This document shows, piece after piece, positions 15,366 to 24,122 of a DNA stretch of 39,418 nt. The stretch lies in assembly GCA_937899625.1 (NCBI GenBank), contig CALCCB010000168.1, positions 1 through 39,418 of the forward strand, written 5' to 3'. The notes below the pieces were generated by a model. That model saw nothing but the letters and a program-made list of their open reading frames with translations, searched no databases and had not been told where the DNA came from. Each line of letters opens with the position of its first letter. Position 1 is the stretch's first letter. Source of the DNA: an uncultured Bacteroidota bacterium (GTDB taxonomy: Bacteria > Bacteroidota > Bacteroidia > Flavobacteriales_D > Crocinitomicaceae). Both the position numbers and the translations under genes were made by a program.

Positions 15366-15869
15366 ATGAGATCATTTGCCATTTTGACGTCTGGAATTCT
15401 TCTACTAAGTGCATGCTCGCATGAGCCTAATGAAGTATTATTAAGAACCGAGAAAGGCGCTGGGGACAAAGTAACCGTAAAGGTTACACCTACTGCCATG
15501 ATGACGATCGATGTTGAAGGAATGACTTGTGAAATGGGATGTGGTGGAAGTATCCGTAAAGAATTAAAAGGTACGGGTGGTGTTTCCAGAGTGAAATTCG
15601 ATTTCGAAGAAGGCCGTAAAGTTCAAACAGCATATATCTATTTCGATGAAACTGTCATTCGTCCGGAAGAGATCAAGAACATCATGACCTCCATGAACGA
15701 CAAGCAGTTCACTGTTTCGAACGACAAGGTAGAAGAGCTGGAAACCGTGGCTTCATTAAATGAAGAGTCAGCTCCTTCCAAAGAAGAAGAATCCAAAGTT
15801 CAAATGGATGAAACTTCAGTTAAAGTTCCGAATCTGATTGGAATTTTAAAGGATTTGGTGGTTAATTGA
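15366..15869 (+). CDS. Lipoprotein with heavy-metal-associated (HMA) domain
   Basis: 167 aa from MRSFAILTSG. A lipoprotein signal peptide ends in the lipobox LLSAC with Cys17, so the protein should be membrane-anchored in the periplasm or at the surface. An HMA-like ferredoxin fold spans about residues 43-115 (MMTIDVEGMTCEMGCGG...). The metal motif is GMTCEMGC: Cys55 and Cys59 are three residues apart, where classical copper chaperones have CxxC. A short acidic/Ser tail (VASLNEESAPSKEEESK) and a hydrophobic end (VPNLIGILKDLVVN) follow. I infer binding of a soft metal such as copper, or loss of metal binding. A start upstream at a TTG would spoil the signal peptide. A weak promoter (TTG 15317, TTACTTTG 15337-15344) precedes it. 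Confidence 0.82.
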   Translation: MRSFAILTSGILLLSACSHEPNEVLLRTEKGAGDKVTVKVTPTAMMTIDVEGMTCEMGCGGSIRKELKGTGGVSRVKFDFEEGRKVQTAYIYFDETVIRPEEIKNIMTSMNDKQFTVSNDKVEELETVASLNEESAPSKEEESKVQMDETSVKVPNLIGILKDLVVN

Positions 15870-15874
15870 TATTT

Positions 15875-15956
15875 TCTCCCGAGAAGACCAAGAGGGGTGA
15901 CTCATTTATAATTCTTTCCATTTCTCCCCTTGAGGGGAGATCAAGAGGGGTGACTC
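15875..15956 (+). repeat. Two hairpin repeats of the GGGTGAC family, plus orientation
   Basis: Copy a (15875-15903): TCTCccGAGA hairpin then AAGAGGGGTGACTC. Copy b (15923-15956): an 8-bp perfect stem TCTCCCCT-TG-AGGGGAGA, then TCAAGAGGGGTGACTC. They start 5 bp after the lipoprotein stop and end 26 bp before the stop of the DUF559 gene. The stems could act as terminators, but no T tract follows. The GTGAC ends face the DUF559 gene. Confidence 0.75.
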
Positions 15957-15982
15957 CCAGTTAAGCTTGAGACTGTATTTTT

Positions 15983-16360
15983 TCAATGACCCGATAGACA
16001 ATCAACGATGTGAAGCAACTTTGCTTCTGTATCCTTCAATTGAAACAGGACTTCACTCTCAGTTAAACGGACAACCGTATAACCCATTTTTTCAAGTTCC
16101 TTCTGACGATTCATATCTTCTAACCCTTTATTCAGGTGAGCATTTCCATCTATTTCGATGATCAAAAACAGTTCTGGACAAAAGAAATCTACGATGTAGT
16201 TTCCAATAGGTCGTTGTCTTAGAAATCGAAGTTCTTTGAGCTGTTTATTCGATAATACTCTTTTCCAAAGCAATTTCTCTGCTATAGAAACTGATTTAGT
16301 CCGAAGTTTTCGTGAGAGTAATTTTAAATCTTTGTTGTAATGATGGTTCGAGTAACGCAT
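15983..16360 (-). CDS. DUF559 / Vsr-like endonuclease-domain protein
   Basis: 125 aa, full length for the family. A basic N-terminus (LSRKLRTKSVSIAEKLLWKRVL) is followed by the family core RFLRQRPIGNYIVDFFCPEL, then FLIIEIDGNAH. The likely PD-(D/E)XK-type residues are Asp58, Glu69, Asp71 and His75, and a C-terminal GYTVVRLTESEV strand follows. DUF559 proteins belong to the restriction-endonuclease-like/Vsr superfamily; most are uncharacterised single-gene nucleases. There is no methylase, mutL or toxin partner nearby. It stands alone between two sets of inverted hairpin repeats (15875-15956 and 16416-16579), which suggests that it travels with them. Confidence 0.85.
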   Translation of the reverse strand: MRYSNHHYNKDLKLLSRKLRTKSVSIAEKLLWKRVLSNKQLKELRFLRQRPIGNYIVDFFCPELFLIIEIDGNAHLNKGLEDMNRQKELEKMGYTVVRLTESEVLFQLKDTEAKLLHIVDCLSGH

Positions 16361-16415
16361 TTACTGAATTTACGAAAAATTGGGTAGGATTAGAACTTAA
16401 TTCTGCACATTATTA

Positions 16416-16579
16416 GTCACCCACCCTGCCCTCCCTCAAGGGAGGAAGAGTATTTGATATTTCGATTCTCGGGGATAATTGCGTCACCCTCCCTGCCCTC
16501 CCTCAAGGGAGGAAAAGTATTCAAAAGATATTTTCAGGTGCAACAATAGTCACCCACCCTGCCCTCCCTCAAGGGAGGA
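16416..16579 (-). repeat. Three 31-bp hairpin repeats of the GGGTGAC family, minus orientation, 66-67 bp period
   Basis: Copies at 16416-16446, 16483-16513 and 16549-16579. On the plus strand each begins GTCACCC[A/T]CCCTGCC and ends CCTCCCT-CA-AGGGAGGA (7-bp stem, 2-base loop); copies 1 and 3 are identical and copy 2 differs at one base. The 36- and 35-bp intervals are not identical but share AGTATT and GATATTT words, as expected of a duplicated 66-bp unit that has drifted. The last copy ends 6 bp before the -33 element of the Kazal-protein promoter. The rest of the 16361-16640 gap shows nothing else. Confidence 0.85.
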
Positions 16580-16585
16580 GGAAAC

Positions 16586-16618
16586 TTGGATTTACCGAAA
16601 AAATAAAGCGTATTTTTG
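16586..16618 (+). promoter_or_regulatory. Promoter of the Kazal-domain protein (TTG - 22 nt - TATTTTTG)
   Basis: TTG at 16586-16588, 22 nt, TATTTTTG at 16611-16618: a full match to the Bacteroidota consensus, with a leader of about 15-18 nt before the ATG at 16641. Confidence 0.65.
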
Positions 16619-16640
16619 ATGCGATCCAACAACTATTCAC

Positions 16641-17297
16641 ATGAAAGCTATCATTACATTTACGATGGTTTGCCTTATGGCAATTTTACCGGTGTTCTCA
16701 TTCGCTCAACCGTGCGTTGACCCCACATTGATCGATCTTGATGCAGTATGCATCCAGGTATATGACCCAGTTTGTGGCTGTGATGGAATTACATATACCA
16801 ACAGCTGCTACGCAGTGAACTATGGTGGCGTAACCAGTTATACTGCTGGTGAATGTCAAACGACAATTGCACCGGAATGTACTGATCTATCGAATGTTGA
16901 TTTTGGAGCTTGTGCTGCTGTTTTAGGTTTTGGGATCGTCAATGGGAATTGTGCACTGATCTCTGGCTGTGGTGAAGTCGTGAACAATGTAGACTATTCA
17001 TTATCCCTCACGCCAACCTTGGCACAATGTGAAGCATGTTTAGGGGCTAATGTACCTGAGGAAGTTCTTTCCAATATTGCGCTCTATCCTAATCCTGCGA
17101 ATGAAAAAATTATGGTTCAGTTCGCTGGATCAGAACAAATCACCTATTCGATCCTGGATATTAGTGGAAGAATACTACTAAAAGGAAAGATCAATCCTCA
17201 AGATGAGATCAACGTCTCTTCTCTTCTATCAGGCAATTATCAGATCGTATTTGAAACAAATGATGATCGCGTAGTTAAATCGCTGAGAAAGCTTTAA
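16641..17297 (+). CDS. Secreted Kazal-domain protein with T9SS type A sorting domain
   Basis: 218 aa. The signal peptide ends FAQ at residue 23. A Kazal-type domain covers about 25-72 with six cysteines (C25, C37, C45, C47, C56, C72) and the family core PVCGCDGITYTNSCYA. A second Cys-bearing segment (about 80-135: CTDLSNVDFGACAAVLGFG, NGNCALISGC, QCEAC) is of unknown type. The C-terminus has a T9SS type A sorting domain: IALYPNPANEKIMVQF, then DISGRILLKG, LLSGNYQIVF and a basic end (KSLRKL). Kazal domains inhibit serine proteases. A secreted, T9SS-exported inhibitor could protect the cell surface from proteases; the target is unknown. It converges on ileS with 8 bp between the stops. Confidence 0.88.
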   Translation: MKAIITFTMVCLMAILPVFSFAQPCVDPTLIDLDAVCIQVYDPVCGCDGITYTNSCYAVNYGGVTSYTAGECQTTIAPECTDLSNVDFGACAAVLGFGIVNGNCALISGCGEVVNNVDYSLSLTPTLAQCEACLGANVPEEVLSNIALYPNPANEKIMVQFAGSEQITYSILDISGRILLKGKINPQDEINVSSLLSGNYQIVFETNDDRVVKSLRKL

Positions 17298-17305
17298 TCT
17301 GACTT

Positions 17306-20300
17306 CTATCCTTTGATCAGATCGATCTTTGTATCGCCTTCTACTTCCAAGTCTGTAACCAAAGCTGATGTGCTTACACCGTCAAAGGTGATATCGTTGG
17401 CAAGGACCTCATTGCATACATACTGCATGTTTGCTTTGATCGCCTCGCGGATTGCTTCATTGGTTTCAACCTTCAATAAAATGCGGTCGGTTACTTCAAG
17501 ACCAGAATCTTTTCTTAAATTCTGAACTCTATTTACCAGCTCTCGAGCAATACCTTCTGCTTTTAATTCATCCGAAATCGTAATGTCCAGAGCAACCGTT
17601 AATCCACCCTCCGTAGCCACTAACCATCCTGGAATATCCTGAGCTGCGATCTCGAAATCATTCATATCTAGCTCAACTTCAACACCATCGATCTCACCTT
17701 TCCATCCGCCATTCGCTTCCACAGCCGAGATCTCATCTCCAGACATTTGCCCTACCATGGCAGCGATCGATTTCATCTGCTTTCCGTATTTCGGTCCGAT
17801 CGTTTTAAAGTTAGGCTTGATGCTTTTCACCAGCATATTACTTCCTTCTTCAAGTAATTCGAGTTCTTTCACGTTCACTTCTGACAAGATCAGATCTTTC
17901 ACGTGTAAAATGTTCTCAGCAAACGTTTTATTCAACGCTGGAACCATGATCTTCTGCAAAGGCTGACGAACACGGATCTTTTCCTTCTTTCGCAAAGCAA
18001 GGATCAGCGAAGAAGTGCGCTGTGCGATATCCATCTGATCTTCAAGTGAAAGATCGATCATGCTTTCATTTACTGCAGGAAAATCAGCCAGGTGAACTGA
18101 ATCCACCGAATGACGACCTGAAACTGAATTCAGATCACTGAACAGCTGATCCATAAAGAATGGAGCAATTGGAGCACTCAATATGGCAACAGTTTCCAGA
18201 CACGTATACAATGTTTGGTAAGCTGACTGCTTATCCTGAAGGTCATCTGATTTCCAGAATCGTCTTCTGCACAAACGAACATACCAGTTCGACAATTGAT
18301 CATTCACGAAATCCTCGATCAAACGTCCTGCCTTCGTAGGCTCATAATCGGCATACGATTCATCTACTGCTTTGATCAATGAATTCAGCTTGGAGAGTAC
18401 CCAACGGTCGATCTCAGGTCTGTCTTGTAAAGCAATCTCACCCTGACTATAATCAAACCCATCAATATTCGCATATAAAGAGAAGAAAGAGTAGGTATTG
18501 TATAGTGTTCCGAAGAATTTGCGCTGAACTTCAGTCACGCCATCCAAGTCAAATTTCAGGTTATCCCATGGCTGTGCATTCGTGATCATATACCAGCGGG
18601 TGGCATCCGGTCCATATTTCGATAACGTTTCGAATGGATCAACAGCATTCCCTAAACGCTTGGACATTTTCTGTCCGTTCTTGTCCAGTACCAATCCGTT
18701 TGAAACCACATTCTTGTAGGCTACAGAATCAAAGACCATGGTTGCGATCGCATGAAGTGTATAGAACCATCCACGCGTCTGGTCCACTCCTTCAGCAATG
18801 AAGTCGGCAGGATAAGAATTCCCTCCATCGATCAGCTCCTTATTTTCAAAAGGATAATGCCATTGTGCATAAGGCATCGCCCCTGAATCGAACCATACGT
18901 CGATCAGATCAGATTCACGTTTCATTGGTTTTCCGGAAGGTGATACCAACGTGATCTGGTCCACATAATTCTTGTGCAGATCGATCTGCGCATAATTCTC
19001 CTTTGACATATCACCGGCAGTGAATCCAGCGAGAGGATTAGAAGTCATAAATCCTGCTGCAACTGCCTTATCACATTCTGCTTTCAGCTGTTCAACTGAA
19101 GAGATACAAACTCTTTCGTCTCCTTCTTCTGTCGACCAGATCGGAATTGGAATTCCCCAATAACGCGAACGCGATAAGTTCCAGTCGTTGGCATTTTCCA
19201 ACCATTTCCCAAAGCGACCTGAACCTGTAGATTCCGGTTTCCAGTTGATGGTATTGTTCAATGCGATCATTTTGTCCTTGACGTCAGTCACACGGATAAA
19301 CCATGAATCCAACGGATAATACAATACAGGTTTATCTGTTCTCCAGCAATGTGGATAGCTGTGGACATATTTCTCAACCTTGAACGCTTTGTTCTCAGTC
19401 TTTAGTTTTATAGCGATCTGAACATCCACCGACTTTTCAGGAGCGTCTCCATCATTGTAGTATTCATTCTTCACATGCATTCCGGCAAGCTCACCCATTT
19501 CAGGTCTGAACTTCCCTTGAAGATCTACCAAAGGAACCAGATTTCCTCTCTCGTCTTCTACCAACATGGCAGGCACTCCGGCATCTGCTGCTACTCTGGC
19601 ATCATCTGCTCCAAAAGTTGGTGCTATATGTACGATCCCGGTACCATCTTCTGTAGTCACAAATTCACCTGAGATCACATGGAATGCTTTTTCAGGAGTT
19701 TGAGCCGGAAGTGTATATGGTAACAATTGTTCGTACGCAATACCCACAAGGTCAGCTCCATGGCACTCTCCTTCAACAAAGAATGGAATGGTTTTGTCTC
19801 CTGCTTTATAATTCTTTAATTCTTCGTCATTTTCAACTTGCTGATATCCTTTTCCGAACTGGTAGTTCAACAGGTTCTTCGCAAGGATCACTCTGATCGG
19901 TTCAAACGTATATTGGTTGAAAGACTGTACCAAGACATATTCGATCTTCGGTCCGACACAAAGTGCAGTGTTCGAAGGAAGTGTCCAAGGGGTTGTCGTC
20001 CAAGCCAGGAAATGCACCGATCCATCAGCATCACATAGATGGTTTCTGAATTCAAAAGGCAATGCCTGATCATCCTTGATCTTAAACTGAGCAACAACAG
20101 TCGTATCCGACACATCTCGGTAACATCCCGGTTGATTCAATTCATGCGAAGAAAGTCCTGTCCCTGCCTTTGGCGAATATGGCTGAATTGTATATCCTTT
20201 GTATAACAAATTCTTCTCATACAGCTGACCCAGCAACCACCAAACCGATTCCATGTATTTTGGTTCATAGGTGATATATGGATCATCCATGTCGACCCAA

Positions 20301-20725
20301 TACCCCATTTTCATAGTCAGGTCGTTCCAGATATCCGTGTAACGCATCACCGCCTCACGACAAGCCTTGTTATACTCATCCACTGAAATCTTGGTGCCGA
20401 TATCCTCTTTGGAAATGCCCAATTCTTTTTCCACGCCCAACTCAACAGGTAGACCATGGGTATCCCATCCGGCCTTTCTTTTTACCTGGTATCCTTTCAG
20501 CGTTTTATATCGGCAAAAAATATCCTTGATGGAACGGGCCATCACGTGGTGAATACCCGGTAATCCATTTGCAGATGGCGGACCTTCAAAGAAAATATAC
20601 GGGGTCTTACCCTCTCTTGTTGAGATCGACCTTTCAAACACTTTGTTGGTATTCCACTTCTCCAGAACTGCACTAGCTACATTCGGCAGATGAAGTCCTT
20701 TGTATTCAGGATATTTTTTCTCCAT
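17306..20725 (-). CDS. ileS: Isoleucyl-tRNA synthetase
   Basis: 1139 aa, in the range of the longer IleRS type. Charges tRNA-Ile with isoleucine in the cytoplasm and edits mischarged valine. The class I signature HIGH appears as PSANGLPGIHH at residues 50-60 and KMSKR at 686-690 (DKNGQKMSKRLGN). The editing domain lies between (GWDTHGLPVE, then SGEFVTTEDGTGIVHIAPTFG). The anticodon-binding domain follows KMSKS (DRWVLSKLNSLIKAVDE), and a C-terminal extension replaces a Zn-binding end. There are no frameshifts. A SGNH hydrolase gene lies 64 bp upstream on the same strand. Confidence 0.97.
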   Translation of the reverse strand: MEKKYPEYKGLHLPNVASAVLEKWNTNKVFERSISTREGKTPYIFFEGPPSANGLPGIHHVMARSIKDIFCRYKTLKGYQVKRKAGWDTHGLPVELGVEKELGISKEDIGTKISVDEYNKACREAVMRYTDIWNDLTMKMGYWVDMDDPYITYEPKYMESVWWLLGQLYEKNLLYKGYTIQPYSPKAGTGLSSHELNQPGCYRDVSDTTVVAQFKIKDDQALPFEFRNHLCDADGSVHFLAWTTTPWTLPSNTALCVGPKIEYVLVQSFNQYTFEPIRVILAKNLLNYQFGKGYQQVENDEELKNYKAGDKTIPFFVEGECHGADLVGIAYEQLLPYTLPAQTPEKAFHVISGEFVTTEDGTGIVHIAPTFGADDARVAADAGVPAMLVEDERGNLVPLVDLQGKFRPEMGELAGMHVKNEYYNDGDAPEKSVDVQIAIKLKTENKAFKVEKYVHSYPHCWRTDKPVLYYPLDSWFIRVTDVKDKMIALNNTINWKPESTGSGRFGKWLENANDWNLSRSRYWGIPIPIWSTEEGDERVCISSVEQLKAECDKAVAAGFMTSNPLAGFTAGDMSKENYAQIDLHKNYVDQITLVSPSGKPMKRESDLIDVWFDSGAMPYAQWHYPFENKELIDGGNSYPADFIAEGVDQTRGWFYTLHAIATMVFDSVAYKNVVSNGLVLDKNGQKMSKRLGNAVDPFETLSKYGPDATRWYMITNAQPWDNLKFDLDGVTEVQRKFFGTLYNTYSFFSLYANIDGFDYSQGEIALQDRPEIDRWVLSKLNSLIKAVDESYADYEPTKAGRLIEDFVNDQLSNWYVRLCRRRFWKSDDLQDKQSAYQTLYTCLETVAILSAPIAPFFMDQLFSDLNSVSGRHSVDSVHLADFPAVNESMIDLSLEDQMDIAQRTSSLILALRKKEKIRVRQPLQKIMVPALNKTFAENILHVKDLILSEVNVKELELLEEGSNMLVKSIKPNFKTIGPKYGKQMKSIAAMVGQMSGDEISAVEANGGWKGEIDGVEVELDMNDFEIAAQDIPGWLVATEGGLTVALDITISDELKAEGIARELVNRVQNLRKDSGLEVTDRILLKVETNEAIREAIKANMQYVCNEVLANDITFDGVSTSALVTDLEVEGDTKIDLIKG

Positions 20726-20789
20726 GGATCTATCAAAAATTGAAGCGCGAAGATAAGGAAACAGCTGAAAGACAGCAAGGATTCTTTGT

Positions 20790-21506
20790 CTAGAATAGCG
20801 TATTACTCAATACATGAAAAAGTTTTTGATACCCAAGGCTGTTCAAATGCAATCTATCCGAATGATACAATGAAGCATTTATTCCCTCTTCCGAAAGAAA
20901 TTCGGGAGATACATCAATAAAATGAAACCCATTCTTAATGCAAGACTTTTCAAGCCATTTATTCATCCTAATCACCTCTTTTAAAGCAGATGATTCCCGG
21001 TTTAATATTGTTCTATCAGAAGGAATGATGCTAATGAAATAAACCTGTGTAGAAGTTACATTGCGCTTAATCGAATCAAAAAGGACACTGAATTGATGCT
21101 GAATGTCTTTTATTCTGTATCCGTCTATAATATCATTGATCCCAATTTCAATAATTAACTTTTTTGGGGAGGACTCAAGTACATTAACAATTCTATTTTT
21201 CAATCCATTGACATTATCTCCAATAATTCCCCTGTTGGAAATATTCACATCGTGAAAATGCTCATTAAGATTGCATAACTGAATATGAGAATCACCCATG
21301 AAAATGACTGAATTAGAATCTATTGTCAACGATTCCAAATATTCATTTCTGTTCAGCCAATAACCTTGAACTGCAGAATATTTCGGTGTTTTAACTTGAT
21401 TTTTATAGGGCAAATAAAAGCTGAAAATTAGCTTATAGATTACATAAATTGCTGTACACAAATGCAACAAAAGTGAAATCTTCCAATAAACAGGTTTTAT
21501 TTTCAT
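20790..21506 (-). CDS. Membrane-anchored SGNH/GDSL hydrolase
   Basis: 238 aa. An N-terminal hydrophobic helix (about 8-31) anchors the protein; the rest should face the periplasm. All SGNH blocks are present: block I FMGDSH with Ser73, block II NRGIIGD (91-97) with the Gly, block III GIND (122-125) with Asn, and block V with Asp217 and His220 (SDRLHLN). The family deacylates or deacetylates sugars, lipids or peptidoglycan; the platelet-activating-factor acetylhydrolase-like subgroup fits best, but the substrate cannot be named. The gene is more AT-rich than ileS next to it. It is divergent from the outer-membrane protein gene at 21618. Confidence 0.85.
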   Translation of the reverse strand: MKIKPVYWKISLLLHLCTAIYVIYKLIFSFYLPYKNQVKTPKYSAVQGYWLNRNEYLESLTIDSNSVIFMGDSHIQLCNLNEHFHDVNISNRGIIGDNVNGLKNRIVNVLESSPKKLIIEIGINDIIDGYRIKDIQHQFSVLFDSIKRNVTSTQVYFISIIPSDRTILNRESSALKEVIRMNKWLEKSCIKNGFHFIDVSPEFLSEEGINASLYHSDRLHLNSLGYQKLFHVLSNTLF

Positions 21507-21617
21507 TCATCTAAAAGTAGGAGAAATCCTGAAAATTTAATTCCAAAAGAAGTATACATGTAACTTTTCATTCACACTAATTGTCTTTAGATTACGTTTC
21601 GTAAAAAAACATGCGCC

Positions 21618-22460
21618 ATGAAATATTTTGGAACCCTTTTCTTCATCATGTTAATATTCACCTCTTTTGCACAGGAAGAAAAGAAGGTTAGTATTCACAA
21701 CGTTTATCTTCTAAACGGATCTAACTATATGACTGCTCCTTTTGAAGATCCTTCTGTATTTCAAGGTATGGCATCTGAATCTCAAATTCTGGCGCAAGAT
21801 TTAACTGGCTTTACTTCATCCGTTCTTTATCCGGGAATGAGCGGAGAGAACAGTACCACATCATTATTGATTGGATTATCCTTTAAAGACAGGGAAAATC
21901 AAATACTTAGGCTTGGCATTAATCATCGAATTGGAATGTATGCCCACACCAATTTGAGTAAAACGACAAAAACGCCATACGATACTTTAACCTCCTCGCA
22001 AACCGGGGAACAGTATTTCGTGGACTCCATTGAAACCACCTATATTCAGGGAGATGCACACTCCGAATACCTGGGAATCGAAGCCTCTATGATCTTTCAA
22101 ACTGCAGACGAATACCGCTGGTCTTTCTTCGGAGGATTTGGTATCGGACTCGGAATAGCATTCAACAATGAGATCAGGATCAATGAATTCAATTATAACT
22201 ATGCCTCCGGATTTCAATCCTCTTATTACGAATCGAATAGTCAACGATCTGAGATTTTCAAAGCTGACAGTTATCTTTCTTCTACCCTCTTTTTCCCACT
22301 TGGAATTGACTTCAGGATAGGGAAAAATCGTCCCTTCTGGCAAAGAGTTCATCTCTTGCTTGAGCTGCGTCCAAGTCTTACGGTTGCGAGCATTCCGGAA
22401 TACACCACTGTCGTGAACCCTGCCATGAACGGAAACGTCGGATTACGCATTAACTGGTGA
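21618..22460 (+). CDS. Predicted outer-membrane beta-barrel protein
   Basis: 280 aa, function not recognised. The signal peptide ends TSFAQ (residue 19). The mature part is rich in alternating aromatic/hydrophobic strands and Tyr/Ser/Asn turns (for example FFGGFGIGLGIAFNNEIRI, then LLELRPSLTVASIPEYTT) and closes with GNVGLRINW. A final aromatic residue on a C-terminal beta strand is typical of Bam-inserted barrels. Possible 8-10 strand barrel of the OmpW/PorT size class. The start is set by the signal peptide; another ATG two codons upstream is out of frame. It is followed after 50 bp by fumarase, which has its own TACCTTTA box (22482-22489). Confidence 0.7.
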   Translation: MKYFGTLFFIMLIFTSFAQEEKKVSIHNVYLLNGSNYMTAPFEDPSVFQGMASESQILAQDLTGFTSSVLYPGMSGENSTTSLLIGLSFKDRENQILRLGINHRIGMYAHTNLSKTTKTPYDTLTSSQTGEQYFVDSIETTYIQGDAHSEYLGIEASMIFQTADEYRWSFFGGFGIGLGIAFNNEIRINEFNYNYASGFQSSYYESNSQRSEIFKADSYLSSTLFFPLGIDFRIGKNRPFWQRVHLLLELRPSLTVASIPEYTTVVNPAMNGNVGLRINW

Positions 22461-22510
22461 TTATCATTTCCTGAAAAAAAGTACCTTTAGGCCATTCAAA
22501 AAAACATTTT

Positions 22511-24118
22511 ATGGCCGAATTCTTCTATGAGGATCCTTATCCGATCCAGCGAGACAATACGGAATACAGAAAAATATCTTCCGAATATCTAAGAGTTGAA
22601 CAATGTGGTGATCGTGAGATCCTTCGTATTGACCCAAAAGCACTTGAAGTTCTTTCGGAAGTAGCGATGAGTGATGTCTCTTTTTATCTGAGAACATCCC
22701 ACCTAGAAAAACTAAGAAGGATCCTTGATGATCCGGAAGCTACAGATAATGATCGTTTCGTGGCCTATAATCTTCTTCAGAATGCCGTTGTTGCAGCTGA
22801 AGGTCAGCTACCAAGCTGTCAGGATACAGGAACTGCGATCGTGATCGGTAAAAAAGGTGAAAGTGTTTTCACCGGAGCTACAGATGCTGAATACCTTTCA
22901 AAAGGAATCTTCAATACCTATCAGAATCGAAATCTCCGTTACTCGCAGATCGTTCCATTAAACATGTTTGAAGAAAAGAACTCTGGATCGAACCTACCCG
23001 CTCAGATCGATATTTACGCGAAAAAAGGGGCTTCTTACGAATTCCTTTTCCTTGCAAAAGGTGGAGGTTCTGCCAACAAAACTTTCTTATACCAGCAGAC
23101 AAAATCTTTACTGAACGAGGCGTCTTTGGAGAAGTTTATTCGAGAAAAGATCAAAGATCTTGGTACTGCGGCATGTCCTCCTTATCACTTAGCATTGGTC
23201 ATTGGAGGTACTTCGGCGGAAGCAACTTTATCTGCTGTGAAAAAAGCATCTGCAGGATATTTTGATGAGCTTCCAACAGAAGGAAGTATGGGCGGACAGG
23301 CATTCCGTGATCTGGAGTGGGAGGCACGAGTTCATAAGATCTGCCAGGAAAGCATGATCGGAGCCCAATTTGGAGGAAAATACTTTACACATGACGTTCG
23401 TGTAATTCGTTTGCCACGTCACGCGGCTTCGTGTCCGGTTGGACTAGGTGTTTCTTGTTCAGCAGACCGAAATATCAAAGCAAAGATAACAAAGGAGGGG
23501 CTTTTCGTCGAGCAGCTGGAAATGAATCCACGAAAGTTGCTTCCTGAAACAGCACCTCATCTTGAACCACCGGTTGAAATCGATCTTGACCGACCGATGA
23601 AGGATGTATTGGCTGAATTGAGCAAGTATCCAATCAAAACACGATTGAAATTGAATGGTACGTTAATCGTTGCGCGTGACATTGCTCACGCAAAGATCAA
23701 AGAACTATTGGATGCCGGACAACCAATGCCGGATTACTTCAAAAATCATCCGATCTATTATGCAGGTCCGGCAAAGACCCCAGAAGGGATGCCTTCAGGA
23801 TCTTTTGGACCAACCACAGCAGGACGAATGGACCCATATGTTGATTTGTTCCAGAGTCATGGCGGTAGCATGATCATGCTGGCAAAAGGAAACCGTTCGA
23901 AGGATGTGATGAACGCATGCGAAAAACATGGTGGTTTCTATCTGGGATCGATCGGTGGACCTGCAGCCATTCTTGCGAAAGAGAATATTGAATCTGTTGA
24001 AGTGGTGGATTTTGAAGAGTTGGGCATGGAAGCCGTTCGAAAGATCAAAGTGAAGAACTTCCCTGCGTTTATCATTACCGATGATAAAGGGAACGATTTC
24101 TTCTCCAACTTGAAATAA
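22511..24118 (+). CDS. fumA: Class I (iron-sulfur) fumarate hydratase
   Basis: 535 aa, the usual class I length. Interconverts fumarate and malate in the TCA cycle with an oxygen-sensitive [4Fe-4S] cluster. The three cluster cysteines are visible: Cys103 in [11 protein letters not shown], Cys222 in [16 protein letters not shown] and Cys316 in [10 protein letters not shown]. The C-terminal beta domain has the family block [13 protein letters not shown] and a final [20 protein letters not shown]. The domain order (alpha then beta in one chain) is that of FumA/FumB and not of two-subunit enzymes. Transcription should end at the strong hairpin 24123-24147. Confidence 0.95.
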   Translation: MAEFFYEDPYPIQRDNTEYRKISSEYLRVEQCGDREILRIDPKALEVLSEVAMSDVSFYLRTSHLEKLRRILDDPEATDNDRFVAYNLLQNAVVAAEGQLPSCQDTGTAIVIGKKGESVFTGATDAEYLSKGIFNTYQNRNLRYSQIVPLNMFEEKNSGSNLPAQIDIYAKKGASYEFLFLAKGGGSANKTFLYQQTKSLLNEASLEKFIREKIKDLGTAACPPYHLALVIGGTSAEATLSAVKKASAGYFDELPTEGSMGGQAFRDLEWEARVHKICQESMIGAQFGGKYFTHDVRVIRLPRHAASCPVGLGVSCSADRNIKAKITKEGLFVEQLEMNPRKLLPETAPHLEPPVEIDLDRPMKDVLAELSKYPIKTRLKLNGTLIVARDIAHAKIKELLDAGQPMPDYFKNHPIYYAGPAKTPEGMPSGSFGPTTAGRMDPYVDLFQSHGGSMIMLAKGNRSKDVMNACEKHGGFYLGSIGGPAAILAKENIESVEVVDFEELGMEAVRKIKVKNFPAFIITDDKGNDFFSNLK

Positions 24119-24122
24119 AAAC

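Noticed and set aside
15875-15956. Classical rho-independent terminators for the HMA lipoprotein gene
   Set aside because: Strong stems are present but no T tract follows, and the conserved GGGTGAC tail marks them as repeat-family members; some termination effect remains possible.
16416-16579. Small CRISPR array (three 31-bp repeats, 35-36 bp spacers)
   Set aside because: Related single copies occur at 11127 and 15875-15956 outside any array, the intervals share sequence with each other, the unit is a GC-rich hairpin with a TGAC tail, and there is no cas gene in the window.
7131-16640. Insertion sequences or transposase remnants in the repeat-rich gaps
   Set aside because: No transposase-like reading frame or degenerate fragment of one could be found in any of the gaps on either strand.
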